Of a stretch of 64,000 nucleotides of DNA, positions 57,907 to 64,000 are shown piece by piece. The stretch covers positions 53,948,096 through 54,012,095 of the forward strand of contig OY743177.1 in assembly GCA_963555705.1 (NCBI GenBank), in the 5' to 3' direction. Below the pieces are notes generated by a model that saw only the letters and a list, made by a program, of their open reading frames with translations, did not search any database and had not been told where the DNA came from. The first letter of the stretch is position 1, and every line of letters starts with the position of its first letter. The DNA is from Ligustrum vulgare. Lineage: Eukaryota > Streptophyta > Magnoliopsida > Lamiales > Oleaceae. The position numbers were made by a program, and so were the translations under genes.

Positions 57907-58093
57907 TATATATATATATTCAGTGCCGATATGTAGGGCACCAGATATAAAACCCCCAGCCCATGTGGCAATCCCACATGGCAGTGGGTCCCACAACTTA
58001 AAAAAATTAGGCAATTAGTTTTTTCTTCCTCCCCCCTCACTTTAGTCTACTTTTTGTCAAATAACCCACTCTCTCTCTCACTTCTGCATCGGA

Positions 58094-58252
58094 CACAAAC
58101 CCTTCTCTCACTTTCTCTCACCATTTCAATGCTCATGGGGATCTCGCCATTATAGATCTTCAAGCCCGGTTTCCTCGTTCAGATCTTTGTGCCTTTTAAT
58201 CCGCGGTAACATTCTACATATTATTTTATGCATTTACGGACTCATTCATATG
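58094..58252. repeat. Left TIR of the MULE
   Basis: Pairs with 62603-62764 on the opposite strand over about 160 bp with roughly 15 mismatches by eye. It begins with CACAAACCCTTCTCTCAC and ends with ACGGACTCATTCATAT. Confidence 0.85.
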
Positions 58253-58495
58253 TCCTATTTTGTGGATAATTCTTTTTGAAACGTCACCATTTCTTCGACA
58301 GCGGTAAGTAAATGTTGTTGCTCCATTTATCATGTATGAATGTTCATCATTTTTCGAAATTACCATCGGTAAGGGTAGCTGGAAATTCCATTTTATCCTA
58401 TTTTGTGCTATGATAATTTTCCTAATTTATGCTATTTCTGGTATTTCAAATATTTGAGATACATTGCTCTTTGAATTTCGAAATCTGGAAGCTAA

Positions 58496-58950
58496 GTATT
58501 TTGAAATGAATTGATGGTGAGAGGGATGCCTATCTTCTGTTGTGTGATTTGGGTAATTTTGAATGACCCGCTTTGACTTCAAAATTATATGTGTTGAGAT
58601 GAAATTGTGATAATGGAAACTAATTTTTTGAATTTGGCTTGAACTACAGCTACAATGTGTGGGTATTTTGAAATGAAATGATGGTGAGACTATATCTTTG
58701 GTTCTATGATCTGGGGTGATTTTGAATGATAGGGATATGACTTCAAAAATCATATTTCTAGAGTTGAAATTGTGATTATGGAAACTAATTTTCTGAATTT
58801 GGCTTAAATTGCAGCCACAATGTGTGGGTATTTGAAATGAATTGATTATGAGGCTGTATTCTTTGGTTGTGTGATCTGGTATATTTTGAATGAGGGGGGT
58901 GTGATGTCAAAATAATTTGTTTTCAAATGAAATTTTGATGATGGAAACAA
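58496..58950. repeat. Three tandem ~166-bp units in the MULE
   Basis: Units start at 58496, 58663 and 58828 (periods 167 and 165). Each opens GTATTTTGAAATGAA-TTGAT (third unit one T shorter) and carries TTGTGATNATGGAAACTAATTTT and GAATTTGGCTT..TACAATGTGTGGG. The third is incomplete. Subterminal tandem repeats are frequent in Mutator-like and other DNA transposons and may bind transposase. Confidence 0.75.
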
Positions 58951-59378
58951 CAAAGTCTAACATGTAGCTTGGGGTGGCAAGCTGGATGGCATGTACTCGT
59001 GCAACCAATGATTTTGCAGCCATATCAATGATGATTTGTTGTTGTCCAACTGGAAACAAGTGCTTATCTGAGCCTCCAATGATTTTGTATATGGACTTAA
59101 TGTTTTTAAATCTTTATTATTGTTTTAACCTGAAAATTCAATGAAGATGCATCTACGGGGTGTGTACGAACTTGTTCGGAATTGTATCTGATGCAGTTGT
59201 TGTTGCTCTTCTTCCACAAGCAAGAAATGTACTTCTCCCAGCTTTGAGCATATATGCTTGAACCATGAATGTTGGAAATGTTTTGAGATAATCTCAGTGT
59301 ATTGTGGAGTCTCTAAGTTGTACATTACTAAGTTTTCTCAGTTTATAGGAATTTTTCTCATATTTTTTTTTTTATAAT

Positions 59379-59880
59379 TTACTTCTAGTGAAATCAATTA
59401 TGTGTAAGCATAAAAAAAAGCATTTGTAAGTTTTCTATAGATATAAATGTTCAGGAATTTTTTAAAGTTGTTTCGATTTACTTCCAATGAAATCAATTAT
59501 GTGTAAGCATAAAAATAATATTTGTAATTTGCCTATATAAATAAATACTCAAAGTTTGCAACTGATTCTTATTGATCATAAAACCCCTTTCAAGTTAATT
59601 AACACAAGAAGCCAAGATATTTTTTATTTCAGTAAGTAATTAGCAGACATGCTGGACAGAAACTTGTACATAAACATTTAGTAGAACAACTTTTTGTAGA
59701 CAAAAATTTATACATAAAACTTACATCCCTTGTATATAATAATTACTACTAGCTTGTACATAAACATGTACCAGACAAAAGCTTGCACAAAAACTTATCA
59801 TTGACAAAAACTTATCTGTAAAACTACCACCTGTGCACATAAACATTCAGTAGACAAAAACTCAAAAACTTGTTCTAAGC
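59379..59880. repeat. Further direct repeats in the MULE interior
   Basis: TTTACTTCTAGTGAAATCAA (about 59380) recurs at about 59477 with TTATGTGTAAGCATAAAAA after it in both cases (period about 97). From 59660 on, several variants of CTTGTACATAAACATTTAGTAGACAAAAACTT follow each other up to 59870. It is non-coding. Confidence 0.55.
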
Positions 59881-60099
59881 AATACATGATTTAAAAATTC
59901 CACCCTTGTACATAATCATTGCTACTAGCTTCATAAGTGAACCTTTCATTGAACCTCCCTTCATTTTCGAGGTCCTCATAATCATATTGTGAGTTTTGTT
60001 GTTTCTCTACATTACACCTGACAAAATAAAATGATTTATCATGAATTACGGAATGGGGGGCCAATCAATTAAAACAAGGCTTCTGATTTACCTGTCAGG

Positions 60100-61800
60100 T
60101 AGACTTGGGAATGTTCTTTTGTCATGTCCGGTTGCTCCACATACGCGGCATTGTCGGCTAGATTGAGAAATTGCCTTTTCTTTCAATGACTTCAATCGTT
60201 TCCCGCAACCCTTTGCTCGAAAAATATTTGGATCACACACGGCTTGGCATTGTTCTTGTCTTTTGCTTTTATTCGTGCTTATAACTCTTGACCATTCGTT
60301 GTCAATCTCCCGAGCCTAATGTGCAAATTTTGAAACTCATCCAAGAGAAAGGTACTGCGAGCATCTGTTAAAGATCCATCATCTACTAACAACGAAGCTT
60401 TATGAGCCAGCATCCCATATCGTGCCATTAGTGAATGACCAAAACCATCATGGATAGACAAACTACTTGTGGATTCAAAAATGGATCCAACCTTAGCATT
60501 CTTTGTCCATCGATGCAAGATATATTGGTTTGCATGTGTCGGCAAGGATAACCATCAATTTCAAACATATGGTAGCTGCATGTAATCATATCAGTGACTG
60601 GGTAATAAATGAGCTCACGAGCTTGATCAAATGTTTTCCCAGGCTCAAACCGCTCAACACTATATACTTTACCTTCGGAGGAATTCAACTTCTTCGAACA
60701 GATGTAGAAATTACTTTGTTCAAGCTCCTTCTAGAACAACAAGAATATATTTTTAGTATAGATCCTAACCATCTGATTTTCTATCATACCAATTGATGTC
60801 AATCTCGGTTGTTCAATAAGATCAATATGGTTAGCAACCAACTTCTGTATTGATGGTCCAGTGCCCTATTCAAACGTGAAATGAACTCCATCAAAGAATT
60901 CTTTCTGATGATATATTTCTTCAAAAAAAGTGTCCACTTTCAGATCTTTGACTATTAGACATCCCTGTACTAAAAACATGTTTGACGTATGCTGGTACCC
61001 ACCGACTTCGAATTTTGTACATATTACTCAACCATTCATTACATGATAGATTTGTTGTTTCCATAAACCTCACTCCAACATCGTTCAAACTCCTCTGGAC
61101 TCTCAGACTGTTTGATGATATTCACTAACTTGTGATACTGCTCATTATACAAAATGGCATTAATTTTTTCAAAAAATTTATTTAATACATGCCATATACA
61201 ATATCGGTGCAATGTATTTGGAAATATCATCGAGATAGCTTTCGAAATTGCAGCATCTTGATCTGTGATGATTACCTGAGGGAAAGATCGAGTAGGTATG
61301 GCCTCAAAGAACTTCGAGAACAACCATACAAATGAATCAGTCGTCTCATCACTCAAAAGCCCAAAACCAAATATAATGGTCTGCTTATGATGGTTCACTC
61401 TGACAAATAGGGAAAATATCATGGAGTATTTGTTTTTGTTATAGGTTGTCTCAAACACAACGGCATCACCAAAAAATGCGTACGATCTTCTAGACTCATA
61501 GTTAGCCCATAAACATCGAACCAACTTATTTTCCAGGCCAGTCTCTTAAGAAAAATAGAAGTTCGGATTTTTCTATTGCTCACTTTGGAAATGCTCATCT
61601 AATGTTTCTGCATTGTGACCCATTTGTTCTTGTCGCATATTCCTTTCATGGTTTCTGATATCTCTCTTACCAAACCCTACGGATGAAGGACCTCCAGAAT
61701 CAATCTCTAGTAGTCGCAATTGCTGACATGTTGGTATATTAGCTTCTGAAAACTGTTGTGTAAGGGCCTTCTTTGTAGCCGACACGTTTCAATGTGACCT
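60100..61800 (-). pseudogene. FAR1/FHY3-related MULE transposase, degenerate
   Basis: Pieces in order on the minus strand are an N-terminal linker (61785-61573), the MULE transposase domain (61524-61039), a SWIM zinc finger (around 60590-60540: CSYHMFEIDGYPCRHM) and a terminal zinc-knuckle-like stretch (about 60160-60125, CRVCGATGHDKRT, with the final Cys replaced by Phe). The domain shows FGDAVVFETTYNKNKY, SFVWLFSKFFEA, VIITDQDAAISKAI and HRYCIWHV. The first catalytic Asp of the family (in the DTTY motif) is Glu here (ETTY). Frames are broken between pieces. FAR1-type plant transcription factors derive from such transposases, but the TIRs and damage show this is a dead transposon. Confidence 0.87.
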
Positions 61801-62602
61801 CAACAAATGAACTCTGCTTGGTGGAGTAAGACCATGATTATGTTCCTAGACAAATTTGTTCAAAACCCATATATCTCAAGTTTCTTGCTTAACAACAACT
61901 ATTCTAGCATTGCATCCAACTTGTGTATGTCCACGATTTCTTTCCCCAACCTGTGGCATAACATTTTTATATCTCAACTGGTATGCCTCATTGTTTTTCC
62001 TTCTTTTTAGCAAACAAAGAGTTTCCAATAGGTTTCATTGGTCTCCTTACGCTTTTTACTGTTAGCAATTCGTGTGCTAAAACCCGCCGCTCATGCATAT
62101 TCATTGTAGAAATTGAAGGCATCCTCATGTGATTCAAATTCTTGCCCAAGTTTAGGAATTAGATTGATGGAAACTTGAGGAACAAAGACATTATCTACAT
62201 TTTGTGATTCCATCCTACAAAAAAATAGACATAAACCTTCAAGACCACATCCTATAAAAATTTTTCTCAAAAATTACAATTTACAAAATTTTCCAATAAT
62301 TGTTCTGCATTTTGGTGACCCATAAAATTAAAATTGTTTTTTTCAACATTCTAAATATAATGTTAGACACTGGAGATTTATAAAGTTTAGATTAATTGTT
62401 CAAAAATTAATTTGCATTCATAAACAATAGTAAAATAGGTGTTCTGTATTTTGGGAATTCTGAAATATGAAACTATTATTTCCTAAAACTATAATCGAAT
62501 GTTGACATTAGTGATTTATGAAGTTTAAATTATTTGTTCCAGGAAATAACATTTGTAATAACACTAAGCTAATTTTGGTGTTCTAATACTAGTAATAAAG
62601 AT

Positions 62603-62764
62603 CATATATGAATGGGTCCGTAAAATGCATAAAATAATACGTAGAATATTACCGCAGATTAAAATGCACAAAAATCTGAACGTGGAAACTGGGCTTGAAG
62701 ATCTATAATGGTGAAATCCCCATGAGCGTTGAAATGGTGAGCGAAAGTGAGAGGAGGGTTTGTG
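62603..62764. repeat. Right TIR of the MULE, interrupted
   Basis: The complement of 58094-58252. The match stops at GGGTTTGTG (62756-62764), where an LTR-like TGATAAGTGTG begins; the outermost part of the TIR is therefore displaced or lost. Confidence 0.85.
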
Positions 62765-64000
62765 ATAAGTGTGTTTTACACACTTATTTAGTTCCTAAAT
62801 TAGCACTTTAATTGATAAATTGAGCGAATTTCTACTTATAAATTGTGTTTATCTTGTACAATTAGGTACAAACTCAATTGAAAAGAACATGGATAAGAGT
62901 GGAGAGCAATTGAGCGTAAAGAGGAGCAAATTTGACGTTGAAGGACCGAATTGAAAGAAACCAAAAGTTTGGGGACTATTTTGCTCAACTTCCAAAACCT
63001 CAAGGACCAAGGGTGTAATTTTCGGAATTTCCACTTAATAAAACCTAAATTGCACAGCAGCTGGGCATATTCTTTCTTCTTCTTCATTTTTTGGAGCAGC
63101 TGCGTTTTCTTCTCTTCCTTTTTCTTTTCTTTTCTTTGTCTTTTATTTTTATTTTTCTTTTCTTTCAACTACTTCATAAATCTTGGAGAACAAATCAAGA
63201 GCAAGGAGATTTTTGGAGATATATACATACACACAGGAGAGCCAGAGGGGAACCGGGGGGTTGAATGCATTTGCTGGTGACAGCATCAATTGTGACCACC
63301 GGAGCTGCTCTTGCTGCTAGCCTGCGAAGTAAACCAGAGGCTGGAGTAGAAGAAATTCTTACTGATGGGCTGGTTACTGAAGAATCTGCCCTTGCTGTGT
63401 GCTGCCATGGCTGTTGGAGGTTGCTGGTGACAGATTGCTGGAATTACTGGAAAGTTGCTGAAATTTGCTGCTGTTGGAATTGCTGATGCTGTTGCTGATC
63501 TGAACCTGCTGGAAGCTGTTGCTGCTGCTGGAAATGCTGTTCTGCTGCTGCTGGAATTGCTGATGCTGCTGTTGCTGGAAATGCTGAACCTGCTGTTGCT
63601 GGAAATGCTGTTTTGCTGCTGCTGGAATAACATTGCTGAAATGCTGAAATTGAAACTGAACCAAGGACTGAAATGGCCAGAAACAGATGCAGGGACTGAT
63701 TTGCAATAGTTTGATAGTTGGAGGACTATAATGCAAATTTCAACAATCTTCTAATTCCGGGTTTTATGTTACTGCTTCATGTTATTTTTAATTTTCGAAC
63801 GTATGTTTAGCTAAATTTAAAGTGTTGGGATTATTGATGAAGCTTGACTTAACTTAATTGATTTTAATGCTTGTATTAAGAATTTAAGCTTTTTATTATC
63901 TTGTGCATTTATTGTTGTATTTATTGACTAGCATTTATTGTGCCCACATTTATGCTTAGGTTTCATGGGATGTGCAATTATTGAGAAATTGTTGTGTATT
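62763..64000 (+). mobile_element. LTR (left part) of a Gypsy-type element, continues past the window
   Basis: TGATAAGTGTGTTTTACACACTTA starts inside the right TIR of the MULE. Such a start with an internal GTGT/ACAC palindrome is common for long Gypsy LTRs. No end is reached. A CTG-rich region (63376-63640) lies in the middle, followed by AT-rich sequence to 64000. Clade and orientation are not certain: without the interior I cannot tell 5' from 3' LTR. Confidence 0.5.
63376..63640. repeat. CTG-rich imperfect trinucleotide tract
   Basis: Words such as TTGCTGCTGTTGG, TGCTGCTGCTGGAA and GCTGTTGCTGGAAATGCTG repeat many times. The minus-strand frames read as glutamine-, serine- and asparagine-rich low-complexity strings and the plus strand as leucine-rich ones; neither has a domain. 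It looks like an expanded trinucleotide repeat inside an LTR, not a gene. Confidence 0.7.

Larger units (their letters stand above)
58094..62764 (-). mobile_element. Decayed FAR1-type Mutator-like element (MULE)
   Basis: Long terminal inverted repeats of about 160 bp (58094-58252 and 62603-62764) flank a minus-strand transposase pseudogene. Both arms read, in order, CTCACCATTTCAA, GCTCATGGGGAT, CATTATAGATCTTCAAGCCC and CGTTCAGAT. The outer border of the left TIR may extend to about 57911 (GTGCCGATATG). The right TIR is cut at 62763 by an LTR. The interior also contains tandem repeats (58496-58950 and 59379-59520). Confidence 0.85.

Noticed and set aside
63374..63736. 120-codon Gln-rich minus-strand frame
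   Set aside because: It is low-complexity reading of a CTG-rich tract in an LTR, with no conserved domain or gene structure.

Overview
The window is nuclear DNA from a flowering plant, most likely a eudicot. It holds three intact, intron-bearing housekeeping genes in AT-rich DNA packed with retrotransposons, Mutator and hAT type elements, MITEs, a SINE and a LINE. No rRNA or tRNA gene and no CRISPR array was seen. The species cannot be fixed from the sequence alone.

Layout. 1-3585: decayed repeats (a Gypsy-type LTR and a hAT-like element). 3586-10428: a structurally complete but coding-dead Ty3/Gypsy retrotransposon on the minus strand, with 872-bp LTRs, a PBS and a PPT; it ends 252 bp upstream of the RAD50 start codon. 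10681-29137: RAD50 on the plus strand. I could join 27 exons into an uninterrupted 1316-codon reading frame. Its introns carry a chromodomain Gypsy remnant, a TIR element, several MITEs, a SINE with target-site duplication and a 5'-truncated LINE. 31353-33462: cytosolic-type serine hydroxymethyltransferase (SHMT) on the minus strand, 4 exons, 470 aa. 33676-45780: repeats, including a gene-fragment-bearing element with a PI4K-gamma-like ubiquitin-like piece, a 412-bp hAT MITE with perfect 8-bp TSD, and a 1542-bp almost perfectly palindromic Mutator-type foldback with 9-bp TSD. 45892-47718: S-adenosylhomocysteine hydrolase (SAHH) on the plus strand, 2 exons, 487 aa.

From 48 kb on there are only repeats. 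A 7.0-kb LTR element (50033-57078) has a non-coding interior and carries a broken LOG-type (cytokinin-activating) gene copy. A solo LTR follows, then a decayed FAR1-type MULE (58094-62764) whose right TIR is interrupted by another LTR that runs off the window.

How the genes relate. SHMT and SAHH are divergent neighbours and both serve one-carbon/methyl metabolism. SHMT charges folate with the one-carbon unit used to remake methionine and SAM, and SAHH clears the SAH left by methyl transfer. RAD50 (MRN complex, DNA break repair) has no metabolic link to them. All splice sites were placed by reading consensus junctions and keeping the conserved reading frame; no transcript evidence was available.
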